DNA of 64,000 bases, from positions 1 through 64,000 of the forward strand of contig NZ_JAAVUX010000021.1 of NCBI RefSeq assembly GCF_018449655.1. The letters run 5' to 3'. The number at the start of each line of letters is the position of its first letter. The first letter of the stretch is position 1. The DNA comes from Pseudomonas sp. dw_358. GTDB lineage: Bacteria > Pseudomonadota > Gammaproteobacteria > Pseudomonadales > Pseudomonadaceae. The notes under the pieces are model-generated. The model was not told the origin of the DNA, did no database searches, and worked only from the letters and a program-made list of their open reading frames with translations. Made by a program: the position numbers and the translations under genes. Below, one piece after another: positions 1-9,600 of this stretch.

Positions 1-165
1 TAGGGCCAATGCGGGTGCGGAGACCTTTTGCTTCCTTTTGGGTCTTTCCAAAAGGGAGTCGCTGTAAAAGCGAAAGGGGCCTTCGGCCACCCTTGAGATG
101 CCGGATAAGCTAGCCGCATTTCGTGGCGACACGAAGATCGTCAGACCGACCCACATTTCGATTCA
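1..165. repeat. Dispersed repeat fragment, truncated by the window start
   Basis: This stretch is nearly identical to about 53401-53515 and is inverted relative to about 53600-53710. Shared landmarks are the purine-rich block around 45-85, the GGCCTTCGGCCACCCT block and GATGCCGGATAAGCTAGC near 96-113. A second shared unit, GAAGATCGTC followed by GACCCACATTTCG, lies at about 133-160 and recurs at about 53553-53583. No gene is supported here. The element continues beyond the window. Confidence 0.8.
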
Positions 166-203
166 AGAGCCTGATAGGTGTCGTGGCTAAACGCTGGGTT
201 CGG

Positions 204-1247
204 CTACTGATTCGCTGTCTGCATCCCCGCATGACCATCCACCCCCAACTCATGATCAAAAAACCGCCCCGCCTGCGCCACCAGATCATGATGCACCTGC
301 GCCCGATCCACCCCGACCGCATCGTTGCACATGCCCGGCATCGCCGCTTTCTGCTGATCAGTGCAAAGCGCCGTGAAGACAAAGTGCCCTCCCCCCGGGA
401 TCAAACGGAAATCCGGGTGCATCGGCAGCTTGCGCGCCAGCGCCCCGGCGTTCTTGTCCAAAGCCAGCAACTGATCCTGGTCGCCACTGTAGATCAAGGT
501 CGGCACATGCACATCGCTCAACGTATGGCGCCCGAACGACAGCCCCAGCGGCGCCATCAACAACAACGCATGCACCCGTGGATCGGCCATGGCCTTGAGG
601 TCTTCGCGGTCGGCCACCAGCTGGCCCTGGGTCTTGCAGGCGTCCATATCGTCAGGCCGCTCGGCGCAGTAACGGCGCAGGCGTTGCAGGTCCGGCCGCG
701 CGCCAGAGAGGATCAGCGCCGTCTCGCCGCCAGCGGAATAACCGATGACCCCGACTTGCTTGTCATCGACGAAGGGTGACAATTCGGGATCGGCCAACGC
801 AGCCGTTATGGCCGCCGAAATCTGCATCGGCCGGCCGTACAGGTTGCTCAATGCACCGAGACGGCTCACATCCTTGTAGTTGTCACCAGGATGGAACACT
901 GCCACCACCACAAAGCCCTTGCGCGTCAGGGACGTGACCAGGTCGTGCAGGGCCAGCGGCGTGCCGCCGTTGCCGTGGGAGAGCATCAACATGGGGAAGC
1001 GGCCAATGGCAATACGCGCGTCCGGGGTCGCCTCGATGGCGTAGCCCTCGACCGTGGTCACGTGTTCGCTTTCATTGGAGGGATAGAACGCCAAAGCCCG
1101 CATCGGACGGCCGTCAAGGGGGTCCTTGAAGGTCAGTTCGTGGTAACCCACGCTCCAGGCCGGATGCGGGTGTGGGGCGGCTTCGATCTGCATCGACAAC
1201 AGGCTGAGCAGAGTGCTGATTAGCAGAAATGTACAAAGACGCATCAT
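204..1247 (-). CDS. Secreted alpha/beta hydrolase, dienelactone-hydrolase/PAF-acetylhydrolase-like
   Basis: The 347-residue product has an N-terminal signal peptide (about residues 1-23, hydrophobic core then IEAAPH), so it is probably periplasmic or secreted. The alpha/beta-hydrolase nucleophile elbow GYSAGG is clear, with LSHGNGG as the likely oxyanion-hole region and a late GGGHFVF histidine motif. Several cysteines in the middle (RRYCAERPDDMDAC) could form disulfides. The family hydrolyses esters or lactones; the substrate cannot be read from sequence. It stands alone beside a dispersed repeat, divergently placed from nothing obvious. The start is a double ATG at 1247/1244. Confidence 0.85.
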   Translation of the reverse strand: MMRLCTFLLISTLLSLLSMQIEAAPHPHPAWSVGYHELTFKDPLDGRPMRALAFYPSNESEHVTTVEGYAIEATPDARIAIGRFPMLMLSHGNGGTPLALHDLVTSLTRKGFVVVAVFHPGDNYKDVSRLGALSNLYGRPMQISAAITAALADPELSPFVDDKQVGVIGYSAGGETALILSGARPDLQRLRRYCAERPDDMDACKTQGQLVADREDLKAMADPRVHALLLMAPLGLSFGRHTLSDVHVPTLIYSGDQDQLLALDKNAGALARKLPMHPDFRLIPGGGHFVFTALCTDQQKAAMPGMCNDAVGVDRAQVHHDLVAQAGRFFDHELGVDGHAGMQTANQ

Positions 1248-1378
1248 GGGATGCCCACCTTTGCCCGAGATCGAAATGACCTGGCCTTGGGGATACCGAG
1301 GTATCCACGCCGTTCCCAGTATAGTAGGGACCTAACGAAGGCCAGGAGGTTCTTTCAACAAGCACAAGGTGGGCCATG

Positions 1379-1406
1379 TCACAGGGCCGGATGCGCGGCC
1401 CTGTGA
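1379..1406. terminator. Hairpin downstream of azoR
   Basis: TCACAGGGCC and GGCCCTGTGA form a perfect 10-bp stem with an 8-nt loop, just past the stop codon of the minus-strand azoreductase gene. There is no long U-tract on the minus strand, so it may act as a weak terminator or an mRNA 3' end stabiliser. Confidence 0.5.
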
Positions 1407-1416
1407 AACAGCAAGG

Positions 1417-2028
1417 TCAGGCGACGCTGAACAGCTGCTCACTGATGACCGTTTGAGCGTCCTGCAGGGCTTTGGCGCGGACTTCTTCGCCATACGCCAA
1501 GCCTTCGGCACGAACGAATTCCAGGTCGGTGACGCCGATGAAACCGAACAGCAGTTTGAGGTAAGCCTCGTGGCCGACATCCGACGGCTGACCGGTGTGG
1601 ATGCCGCCGGCGGATTTGACGATGATCACTTTCTTGCCGCCGCACAGGCCTTCAGGGCCGGCTTCGGTGTAGCGGAAGGTCACGCCGGCGACGCAGATGC
1701 GGTCAATCCAGGCCTTCAGTTGGCTGGGGATGCCGAAGTTGTACATCGGCGCGCCGATGACCAGGGCGTCGGCGGCCAGGAACTGGGCCAACACGTCGGC
1801 GTTCTGCTTGGCTTCCTGCTGCTGGGCCGCATCACGCAGCGCTTCGGCGGCGCCGCCAGCGGCCAGGGTCAGGGCGCTGAACGGGCTCAGTGCATCGGCG
1901 GCGAGATCACGGTAGCTGACTTCGATGCCTGGCTCAGCCGCTTGCCAGGCCTTGACCACGGCGGCGCTCAGCGCGCGGGAAGCGGAATGGTCGCCGAGGA
2001 TGCTGGAATCGAGGTGCAAAAGTTTCAT
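1417..2028 (-). CDS. azoR: FMN-dependent NADH-azoreductase
   Basis: The 203-residue flavodoxin-fold protein matches AzoR in length and motifs: N-terminal LHLDSSILGDHSASR phosphate-binding loop, GAPMYNFGIPSQLKAWID around residues 94-111 contacting FMN, and an SAGGIHTG segment. Members are cytosolic homodimers that reduce quinones and azo compounds with NADH. The gene is divergent from a LysR-type regulator at 2200, the usual arrangement for regulator-controlled quinone reductases. AGGAGCTC lies just upstream of the ATG as a ribosome site (GAGCTC at 2033-2038 on the plus strand). Confidence 0.92.
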   Translation of the reverse strand: MKLLHLDSSILGDHSASRALSAAVVKAWQAAEPGIEVSYRDLAADALSPFSALTLAAGGAAEALRDAAQQQEAKQNADVLAQFLAADALVIGAPMYNFGIPSQLKAWIDRICVAGVTFRYTEAGPEGLCGGKKVIIVKSAGGIHTGQPSDVGHEAYLKLLFGFIGVTDLEFVRAEGLAYGEEVRAKALQDAQTVISEQLFSVA

Positions 2029-2077
2029 GGTGAGCTCCTTGAGAAGTCGCGCAGATGGCGAACTGGAATGACGGTCA

Positions 2078-2094
2078 TCCTACCGGCAGTAGGA
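2078..2094. promoter_or_regulatory. Candidate LysR operator between azoR and lysR
   Basis: TCCTAC-CGGCA-GTAGGA is a perfect 6-bp inverted repeat with a 5-nt spacer in the divergent intergenic region, about 50 bp upstream of the azoR start. Its symmetry and position suit a regulator-binding site; the link to the LysR protein is inferred. Confidence 0.4.
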
Positions 2095-2199
2095 ATAAAT
2101 GATTAGTAGCCCGCGCTGCAATTGATTGTCTCGCCACACAACCCAATGGCTCAGGACGGGTGCTAGACTCAGGGCCCTCCTCGCCCCCATGAGCCGGCC

Positions 2200-3108
2200 A
2201 TGCAAGACCTCAACGACCTGTATTACTTCGCCAAAGTGGTGGAAGCGCAAGGATTTGCCGCTGCCGGCCGCCTGCTGGGGGTGCCCAAGTCACGCCTGTC
2301 CCGGCGGATTGCCGAGCTGGAGGAACGCCTCGGCGCCCGTTTGTTGCAGCGCACCACCCGCCGCCTGCAACTGACCAGCGTTGGCGAACGTTACCTGCAG
2401 CATTGCCAGGCCATGCTGCTGGAGGCGGAGATGGCCGACGAGGTGGTGGCCAGTCTGTCCACCGAACCCCGGGGCCGGTTGCGGGTGTCGTGCCCGGTGG
2501 GCATGGCCCATGAGTTTTTGCCGGCGATCATCAGCCGCTTTCTGAACGCTTACCCCTTGGTGCAGCTGGACCTGGTGCTGCTCAACCGCCGGGTCGACCT
2601 GATCGGCGAGGGCATCGACGTGGCCTTGCGCGTGCGCGAGCCGGGGGACGAAGACCCCAACCTGGTGACCCGGCGCCTGCGCGAAGCCCAGGCGATTCTG
2701 GTGGCGGCGCCGAGTTTCATTGACGGCAAGCACATCGAGGGACCTGACGACCTGTGCCTGCTGCCGGTGCTCGGTGCGCTGGAGGCCGACCGCCTGATGC
2801 ACCTGCGCATGCTCGATGCCCAGGGCAACAGCCGTGAGCTGGCCCTGGAAGCCCGCCTGGGCATCGAGGATTTCGTGGTGCGCAAGGCGGCGGCGATGTC
2901 GGGGCTGGGTTTCACCATGCTGCCGATGATGCATTGCGAGGCGGAGCTGACCAGCGGCGAGCTGGTGCGCCTGCTGCCGCAATGGTCGCTGCCGGGGGGC
3001 TGGTTGCAAGCGGTCTATCCGCACCGGCGCGGGGTCTTGCCGGCGGTGCGGGCCTGGATTGATCATCTGGTGGAATCTTTCGACAACTATGGCGAGCGGT
3101 ACATCTGA
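2200..3108 (+). CDS. LysR-family transcriptional regulator
   Basis: A 302-residue protein with the standard LysR layout: winged HTH in residues 1-60 (DLNDLYYFAKVVEAQGFAAA, then GVPKSRLSRRIAELEERLG), followed by a periplasmic-binding-protein-like effector domain (about 90-295). The LQRTTRRLQLT segment is typical of regulators of quinone or azo reductases and aromatic-stress genes. Placement divergent from azoR suggests that it controls azoR. The stop overlaps the next start (TGATG at 3106-3110), so the following YjbR-like gene is translationally coupled. Confidence 0.9.
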   Translation: MQDLNDLYYFAKVVEAQGFAAAGRLLGVPKSRLSRRIAELEERLGARLLQRTTRRLQLTSVGERYLQHCQAMLLEAEMADEVVASLSTEPRGRLRVSCPVGMAHEFLPAIISRFLNAYPLVQLDLVLLNRRVDLIGEGIDVALRVREPGDEDPNLVTRRLREAQAILVAAPSFIDGKHIEGPDDLCLLPVLGALEADRLMHLRMLDAQGNSRELALEARLGIEDFVVRKAAAMSGLGFTMLPMMHCEAELTSGELVRLLPQWSLPGGWLQAVYPHRRGVLPAVRAWIDHLVESFDNYGERYI

Positions 3109-3455
3109 TGACGGAACAGGAGGTTGCAGCGTTCTGCCTGGCTTTGCCCGGGGCGCGGGAGGACTATAAATGGGGTGGCGTGCGGGTGTTTTCGATCGCC
3201 GAGACGCGGATGTTCGCGGTGATCGGGCTGACGGCCGACAGCCTGGCGTTCAAGGTCGAGCAGGCGCTGTTTCTTGGTTACGTCGATCGGCCGAGAGTGC
3301 GCCCTGCGCCATACCTGGCGCGGGCGCACTGGATCAGCGTGGCGGCGCCGTACGGGCTGGGCGACGAGGAGTTGCGTGACCTGCTCAAGCGCTCGCACCA
3401 GCTGGTGGTGCGGCGATTGCCGAAGAAGCGGCAGGTGGGGTTGTTGCTCGATTGA
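3108..3455 (+). CDS. MmcQ/YjbR family protein
   Basis: The 115-residue protein has the compact MmcQ/YjbR (CyaY-like, double-stranded-DNA-binding-like) fold signature: EVAAFCLALPGAREDYKWGG at the N-terminus, KVEQALFLGY in the middle and LKRSHQLVVRRLPKKRQ at the C-terminus. The function of the family is not established. The start overlaps the LysR stop by 1 nt, so it is coexpressed with the regulator. Confidence 0.85.
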   Translation: MTEQEVAAFCLALPGAREDYKWGGVRVFSIAETRMFAVIGLTADSLAFKVEQALFLGYVDRPRVRPAPYLARAHWISVAAPYGLGDEELRDLLKRSHQLVVRRLPKKRQVGLLLD

Positions 3456-3479
3456 CGCGCCGCAGAAGCGCGCGGCGCG
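3456..3479. terminator. GC hairpin between convergent genes
   Basis: CGCGCCGC and GCGGCGCG form a perfect 8-bp stem with an 8-nt loop in the 31-bp gap between the yjbR-like stop and the uppP stop. It lacks a U-tract, so it is at best a bidirectional pause or 3'-end structure. Confidence 0.4.
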
Positions 3480-3486
3480 GGGCAGG

Positions 3487-4317
3487 TCAGCCTTTGACCT
3501 GACTCCAATCCACCCAGCCGAACTGCCAGGTGGCCAGGATGACCAGGCCGAACACGATGCGGTACCAGGCAAACACCGCATAGCTGTGGTTGGCAATGAA
3601 CTTGAGCAGGCTGCGCACGGCGATCATGGCGAAGATGAAGGCGGTGACGAAACCGATGGCGATGATCGGCAGGTCGGCCATCTTGAACGCATCTTTGTAT
3701 TTGTACCCCGAATAGACCGCCGCACCGACCATGGTGGGCATGGCCAGGAAGAACGAGAATTCGGTGGCAGCCTTGCGCGACAGGCCGAAGATCAAGCCGC
3801 CGATGATGGTCGAGCCGGAACGCGAGGTTCCCGGGATCATCGCCAGGCATTGCGCGCAGCCGATCTTCAAGGCGTCGTGCCAGCGCATGTCATCCACATG
3901 TTCGACGCGAATGGTGTGCTGGCGCTTCTCCGCCCACAGCATGACGAACCCGCCCAGCACCAGCGCGATGGCCACGGTGATGGGGTTGAACAGGTATTCG
4001 TGGATCTTGTCGGCAAAAATCACCCCCAGCACCACAGCCGGCAGGAAGGCGATCAGCAGGTTGACGGTGAAACGCTGGGCGTTGCGCTGGGTGGGCAGGC
4101 CGGTGACGATTTCGAGGATGCGCACGCGAAATTCCCAGACCACCGCCAGAATGGCGCCCAGCTGAATGATGATGTTGAAGGCCGCTGCTCGCTCACCGCC
4201 AAAATTGATCAGGTCAGCGACGATGATCTGGTGCCCGGTACTGGAGATCGGCAGGAACTCCGTCAACCCTTCGACGATACCCAGAATGATTGCCTGAAAC
4301 GCGGTCCACAAATCCAT
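3487..4317 (-). CDS. uppP: Undecaprenyl-diphosphatase
   Basis: A 276-residue polytopic membrane protein, the usual UppP/BacA length. It dephosphorylates undecaprenyl pyrophosphate to recycle the lipid carrier of peptidoglycan and O-antigen synthesis, and overproduction gives bacitracin resistance in relatives. Catalytic motifs are present: E16/E20 in EGLTEFLPISSTGH (residues 16-29, with S26 and H29) and PGTSRSGSTI. I chose the ATG at 4317 because MDLWTAFQAIILGIVEG is the conserved N-terminus and a GGGGGA box lies just upstream; the frame stays open further upstream without homology-like content. Confidence 0.95.
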   Translation of the reverse strand: MDLWTAFQAIILGIVEGLTEFLPISSTGHQIIVADLINFGGERAAAFNIIIQLGAILAVVWEFRVRILEIVTGLPTQRNAQRFTVNLLIAFLPAVVLGVIFADKIHEYLFNPITVAIALVLGGFVMLWAEKRQHTIRVEHVDDMRWHDALKIGCAQCLAMIPGTSRSGSTIIGGLIFGLSRKAATEFSFFLAMPTMVGAAVYSGYKYKDAFKMADLPIIAIGFVTAFIFAMIAVRSLLKFIANHSYAVFAWYRIVFGLVILATWQFGWVDWSQVKG

Positions 4318-4680
4318 TATTCCCCCATGAGGCCTGACGCGCAGGTCGGCCTCGGTCGATTTTCCAAGGTGAGGCAAGAGCTTGCGCCGCTCACAAGAAG
4401 ATTCAGCGGTGAGTCGTCAAAAAAATGTGACGCTTTATGAAATTTTATTAATTTTTGCGCTGATCGGCGAAATCCTATCAGATTTTGACACTTTCTCGCC
4501 CCCTGAAGGCGCTATCAACGGCTCTGGCGCGGGCAATTGAAGCAAAAGGTGGTCAACGGCCGGTTTTTTTTCAACCAATCTGTGACTTGGTAGTCAATTC
4601 AGTGCATCACTACATATACGCTTCGCATGGCGCGCTGCCGGCGAGCTTTCCCTTGTACGGGCCCGAGAGAGACCACATCC
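4318..4680. other. Intergenic region upstream of uppP and the 88-aa gene
   Basis: 363 bp without a supported gene. It contains an A/T-rich stretch (about 4418-4460) that could hold the divergent uppP promoter and a run of eight T at about 4563-4571. I looked for a cobalamin riboswitch because cobalt-chelatase genes follow, and did not recognise a B12 box. Confidence 0.5.
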
Positions 4681-4947
4681 ATGAATGCCCCGCTCCGTGT
4701 CAACGACGCCGTGCTGATCGCCGGCCACGCTTTCGCACCTTTCCATTGTGTTGCCTGGGCTGCCCAAGAGGGCAACGGCGAGTTGAGCCTGACCGTGGTC
4801 GACCGCACCAGCGCGCGCATCGACCGTCAGCAGGTGCCGCGCAGCACCTATTCCGACCCACAGCGGCTCGAGCATTTCATCGAGCAGGTGCGTGCTTCCA
4901 TTGGCCTTCAGGGTTACACCCTGAACCCGTGGCATATGCCGGCCTGA
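4681..4947 (+). CDS. Small conserved-looking hypothetical protein, 88 aa
   Basis: I do not recognise this family. The 88-residue soluble protein begins MNAPLRVNDAVLIAGHAFAP and has no signal peptide or membrane segment. The frame stays open upstream to 4627, but the ATG at 4681 follows a GAGAGAGA purine tract and the residues before it look non-coding in composition. The stop abuts the stop of the convergent VWA gene (4947/4948). The product is histidine- and aromatic-containing but has no evident metal motif. Confidence 0.6.
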   Translation: MNAPLRVNDAVLIAGHAFAPFHCVAWAAQEGNGELSLTVVDRTSARIDRQQVPRSTYSDPQRLEHFIEQVRASIGLQGYTLNPWHMPA

Positions 4948-5694
4948 TCAGGCGCCGACGATTGCCAGGTCGCCCATGGCCTGGTAACGGGCGTCCAGCG
5001 TCTGGGCCAATTGCCGCGCTCGGCCCAGGCGAATGGGGCCTTGCTCGATGTCGATCAGCACCGTGGGGCAGCCCAGCGGGCTGAAGGCGGCGATGTCCTT
5101 GAGCCGGCCATCCGTGAGCAGCCAGCACTGCGGGGCTTCATTCGGATGCTGACGGCGGCGCTTGGCCAACCAGCGCCGCGCTTCATCGACTGCCGCCGAC
5201 AGTGGCGTGCCGCCGCCCGCCCCCAGCGCCTGCAACCAGTCGCGCAACGCGCCTGACGCCTTCAGGCCATGACACTGCCAGCTCGGCCGTGAGCCGCTGG
5301 CGGTCAACAGGGCCAGGCGTGCCCGCTGCCGGTAACTGCGGTCGAACAGCTCGGCCAATAGACCTTTGGCATCACTCAATGCCTGATGGCGGCGGGTCGA
5401 GGCCGAGGCGTCGACGATCACCAGCCACAGTTCATCCGGCGCGCTTTGCCGACGCTGCCAGTGCAGGTCGCTGCGTTGCCGCGGCCGGCCAGCCAGCAAG
5501 GTCGCCAACCAGTCGATCCGGCCCTGCGCCGCCGCGCGCGCGCGACCTTGCTGTCCCTGTGGCTGTGCCCCTTTGTGCGCTCTGGCATCCGTCTGCCGGG
5601 TGGCAGGCGGGCGGATGCTCAGGGCTTTTTTGGCCAGCTCGGCACTTCCCGGCGCGGGCCGGCGGCTGCGGCCTGAGATGGCATGTCGCCCCAC
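4948..5694 (-). CDS. VWA-domain protein, ChlD/BchD-like chelatase subunit
   Basis: The 248-residue protein has a basic, low-complexity N-terminus (residues 1-65) and a von Willebrand A domain with an intact MIDAS DASAS (about residue 94) and a downstream TDGRL. It matches the C-terminal half of magnesium-chelatase subunit D. With the AAA+ protein encoded just upstream it probably forms the ATPase motor that assists CobN in cobalt insertion into hydrogenobyrinate diamide, in place of CobS/CobT. It starts with GTG and overlaps the ATPase gene by 76 nt, implying coupled translation. Assignment to cobalt chelation is from context. Confidence 0.8.
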   Translation of the reverse strand: MGRHAISGRSRRPAPGSAELAKKALSIRPPATRQTDARAHKGAQPQGQQGRARAAAQGRIDWLATLLAGRPRQRSDLHWQRRQSAPDELWLVIVDASASTRRHQALSDAKGLLAELFDRSYRQRARLALLTASGSRPSWQCHGLKASGALRDWLQALGAGGGTPLSAAVDEARRWLAKRRRQHPNEAPQCWLLTDGRLKDIAAFSPLGCPTVLIDIEQGPIRLGRARQLAQTLDARYQAMGDLAIVGA

Positions 5695-6617
5695 TGGCCC
5701 TGGCCCTCGGCCGTGTCGCCAGCGGCCGACGGCGGCGTCGGCGCCTGGCCGCCGCTGGGAGGCGGCGACGCTTGTCGGCGGCGGTGACGCAAGGCGAAGT
5801 CAGCCACCGCCTCGATGTCTTCAGCCTCGATGCGACCCGCGCCCCGCCAGGCGGCATGGGCGCGGGCGGCGCGCAGCCAGACCAGATCAGCGCGCAGGCC
5901 ATCGACACCGGCGGCAAAGCAGCGCTGGGTGATCTGCTCCAGGGCCTGGTCGTCCAACGCGATGCTCGCCAATTTCAGGCGTGCTGCCTGGCAGCGCTCG
6001 CGCAGTTGCTCCTGGGCAGTCTGCCATTGCACAGCAAAAGCCTCCGGATCTGTATCGAAATCCAGCCGACGGCGGATGATCTGGCTGCGCTCGGCAGGTG
6101 CCGGCTGATGGTCGAGGGCCACGTTCAAGCCAAAACGATCAAGGAGTTGCGGGCGCAACTCACCCTCCTCCGGGTTCATCGTGCCGATCAGTACGAAGCG
6201 CGCCGGATGGCTGTGGGACAGGCCGTCACGCTCGACCCGGTTGACCCCGCTGGCGGCGACGTCCAGCAACAGGTCCACCAGGTGGTCCGGGAGCAGGTTG
6301 ACCTCATCCACGTACAGCACACCGCCGTCAGCCTTGGCCAGCACGCCGGGAGAAAACTGCGCGCGACCCTGGCCCAGCGCCGCGTCGAGGTCGAGGCTAC
6401 CGGTGACCCGCTCCTCGCTGGCGCCCAGGGGCAAGGTGACGAACTGGCCACTGGGCAACAGGTCGGCCAGGCCGCGGGCCAGAGTGCTCTTGGCCATGCC
6501 GCGCGGGCCTTCGATCAGCACGCCACCGATCTTCGGGTCCACCGCCGTCAGGCACAGCGCCAGCTTGAGGGCATCGGCGCCGACCACGGCGGCCAGGGGA
6601 AAGTGCGCTTGGGTCAT
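5619..6617 (-). CDS. ChlI/BchI-like AAA+ ATPase, cobaltochelatase-associated
   Basis: A 332-residue AAA+ ATPase. The Walker A region reads EGPRGMAKSTLARGLADL (about residues 32-49), Walker B is GGVLYVDEVNLL, and sensor-1 is FVLIGTMNPEEGELRPQLLDRF, all typical of magnesium-chelatase subunit I. The last 60 residues are Pro/Ser/Gly-rich and look like a flexible linker. The ATG at 6617 begins MTQAHFPLAAVVGAD and overlaps nothing but sits 1 nt from the cobN stop. The open frame extends upstream inside cobN from a TTG, which I rejected. It probably powers CobN together with the VWA protein. Confidence 0.88.
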   Translation of the reverse strand: MTQAHFPLAAVVGADALKLALCLTAVDPKIGGVLIEGPRGMAKSTLARGLADLLPSGQFVTLPLGASEERVTGSLDLDAALGQGRAQFSPGVLAKADGGVLYVDEVNLLPDHLVDLLLDVAASGVNRVERDGLSHSHPARFVLIGTMNPEEGELRPQLLDRFGLNVALDHQPAPAERSQIIRRRLDFDTDPEAFAVQWQTAQEQLRERCQAARLKLASIALDDQALEQITQRCFAAGVDGLRADLVWLRAARAHAAWRGAGRIEAEDIEAVADFALRHRRRQASPPPSGGQAPTPPSAAGDTAEGQGQWGDMPSQAAAAGPRREVPSWPKKP

Positions 6618-6618
6618 C

Positions 6619-9600
6619 TCAGCTCTCTTCTTCACAGTCCAGCAGCACGTCTTCCACGGCCTGGCGGTAATCGCCAGGGTCGCTCCAAAGCCCACGCTGC
6701 TGGGCTTCCAGCAGCCGCTCGGCAATGTCGCGCAGCGCGTGGGGATTGTGTTGCTGGATGAACGTGCGGGTATCGGCGTCCAGCAGGTAGGCCTCGGCAA
6801 GCAAGGCGTACTGGTGGTCGTCGATCAAATGGGTGGTGGCGTCAAAGGCGAACAGGTTGTCCACCGTGGCCGCCAGCTCGAACGCGCCTTTGTAGCCGTG
6901 GCGTTTGACGCCTTCGATCCACTTGGGGTTGGCCGCACGGGCGCGCACGACTCGGTTGAGCTCCTCTTTGAGGGTACGCACCCGGGGCACGTCCGGCTGG
7001 CTGTGGTCGCCATGGTAGCTGGCCGTGGCACTGCCGCTCAGGGTGTCGGCCGCCGCCAGCATGCCCCCTTGAAACTGGTAATAGTCATTGGAATCGAGCA
7101 GATCGTGCTCGCGGTTGTCCTGGTTCTGTACCACCGCCTGGACCTGGCCCAGACGCCGGGCAAAGTCGGCGCGCGCCGGAGTGCCCTCGTCTGCGGCGCC
7201 GTAGGCATAGCCGCCCCAGTTGAGGTAGACCTCGGCGAGGTCTTCCCGGGTCTGCCACAGGCGGCCGTCGATGGCGCCCTGGACACCGGCACCGTAAGCC
7301 CCGGGCTTGGCGCCGAAGATGCGCCAGCCCGCCTGGCGCGCGGCGTCTTCGGCGCTCAGGCCGCTGGCTTGCAGTTGCGCGCGCTCCTCGCGGACCCGGG
7401 CGGCCAGGGGGTTGAGGTCGTCAGGTTCCTCCAGCGCTGCCACGGCCTGCACGGCGGCATCGAACAGGCGCATCAGGTTGCCGAAGGCATCGCGAAAGAA
7501 CCCGGAAATGCGCAAGGTGACGTCCACCCGTGGACGGTCCAGCAGGCTCAGGGGCAGGATTTCGAAGTCGTCGACCCGCTGGCTGCCGGTGGCCCAGACC
7601 GGCCGCACCCCCAGCAGTGCCATGGCCTGAGCGATGTCGTCGCCACCGGTGCGCATGGTTGCGGTGCCCCACACCGACAGGCCAAGCTGACGCAAGTGGT
7701 CGCCGTGATCTTGCAGATGGCGCTCCAGAATCAGGTTGGCCGAGGCAAAGCCGATGCGCCAGGCCGTGGTGGTGGGCAGGTTGCGCACGTCCACCGAGAA
7801 GAAATTGCGCCCGGTGGGCAGCACGTCCAGGCGACCGCGGCTGGGGGCGCCGCTGGGGCCGGCCGGGACGAAGCGGCCCGCCAACGCATCGAGCAGGCCG
7901 GCCATTTCGGCGGGGCCACAGGCGTCCAGGCGCGGCGCGACAGTGTCCCGCAGGCCGTCGAGCACAAGGTCAAGGTCCGGGCTCTGCAGGGCCGAGCGTG
8001 CTCGGCAATCGGGTTGATGCGGTTCCCGGGCAAGCTCGGTCCTGCAGAGTTCGGCGGCATAAAGTTCGAGGCGTTCGCGGGTGTCGCCGAGGGTCCGCCA
8101 GGGTTCGGCGGTGATGTCTGCCAGCGCTTCGGGTCTGGGCCCGGCATAGGGTTCGCCCAGCACGCAATCCAAGGGATCGAAACCCAATCCGAAGGCCTTG
8201 GCCAGCACCCGCAACAGGCTCTGCCCGGCGCCACGGCCATCGCCGCGAGGAATGCGCAGCAGCGCCAGCAAGGTGTCCAGGCGCAGGCGCCCGGTCGGCG
8301 ATTGGCCGAACACGTGCAGGCCGTCGCGTATCTGCGACTCCTTGAGGTCGCACAGGTAAGTGTCCAGACGCGGCAGCCAGACATCTGCCTCGGCGTCGCG
8401 GTCCAGTTGCAGTTCCTGGTCGATGCGGGTCTCGCGCACCAGCTTGAGGATATCGCCTTGCAGTTCCCGCGCCCGGCGTGGGTCCAGCAGCTGCGCCTCA
8501 TAATATTCGTCGGCCAACAACTCGAGGTCGCGCAGCGGCCCGTAGCTTTCGGCGCGGGTCAAGGGCGGCATCAGGTGGTCGATGATCACCGCCTGGGTAC
8601 GACGCTTGGCCTGGGCGCCTTCGCCGGGGTCGTTGACGATAAACGGGTAGATGTTCGGCAGCGGCCCGAGCAGTGCGTCCGGCCAGCACTGCTCGCTCAG
8701 GCCGACGCCCTTGCCCGGCAGCCACTCAAGGTTGCCGTGCTTGCCGACGTGGATCAGCGCATCGGCGCCATAGACGTGGCGCAGCCAGAAATAGAACGCC
8801 AGGTAACCGTGAGGCGGCACCAGATCGGGGTCGTGGTAGACCGCGCTGGGGTCCACCTGATAGCCCCGCGCCGGCTGGATGCCGACGAAGGTCAGGCCAA
8901 AGCGCAGGCCGGCAACCATCATGCGCCCATTGCGCAACATCGGGTCGCCCGCCGGCTCGCCCCAGCGCGCCTTTACCGCGGCCTGATTGGCGGCCGGCAG
9001 ACGGGCAAAGGCGTCGAGGTAATCATTCAGGGCCAGGCTCTGGTGGCAGGGACGCAGGTCCAGGGTTTCCAGGTCATTGCTGACCCCGCCGAGCAAGGCA
9101 GCGATCAAGGCGGTGCCGTCGGCGGGCAAGTCATCCACCGGGTAACCCGCCGTTTGCATGGCCTGAAGGATGTTCAGCGCGGCGGCCGGGGTGTCCAGGC
9201 CCACACCGTTGCCGATACGTCCGTCGCGCGTCGGGTAGTTGGCCACAATCAGCGCTACACGCTTGTCCGGGTTGCGCAACCGCGCCAGTTCGACCCAGCG
9301 CCGCGCCAGTTCGGCGACAAAGTCCATGCGCCCGACGTGGGGCCGATAGCAGACCACGTCCGACTGGCTGCGCTCGCTGCGCCAAGCCAGGTCCTTGAAG
9401 CTGATGGGCCGGCTGATGATGCGCCCGTCCAGTTCCGGCAGGGCAATGTGCATGGCCAGGTCGCGGGCGCCAAGACCCTGCTCGCTGGCTTCCCAGCCGG
9501 CCTGATTGTCCTGGGCGCAGATGGCCTGGATCACCGGGATGTCACGTCGGAACGGGCGCAGATGGGGGGTTTCCGGGCTCGACTGGGCAAAGCCGGTGGT

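Noticed and set aside
4318..4680. Cobalamin riboswitch upstream of the cobalt-chelation region
   Set aside because: No recognisable B12 box or long conserved fold was seen here or in the 11461-11604 gap before cobW.
6618..6800. Upstream extension of the ChlI-like ATPase into cobN
   Set aside because: The extra residues read like out-of-frame cobN, and the ATG at 6617 begins the conserved domain.
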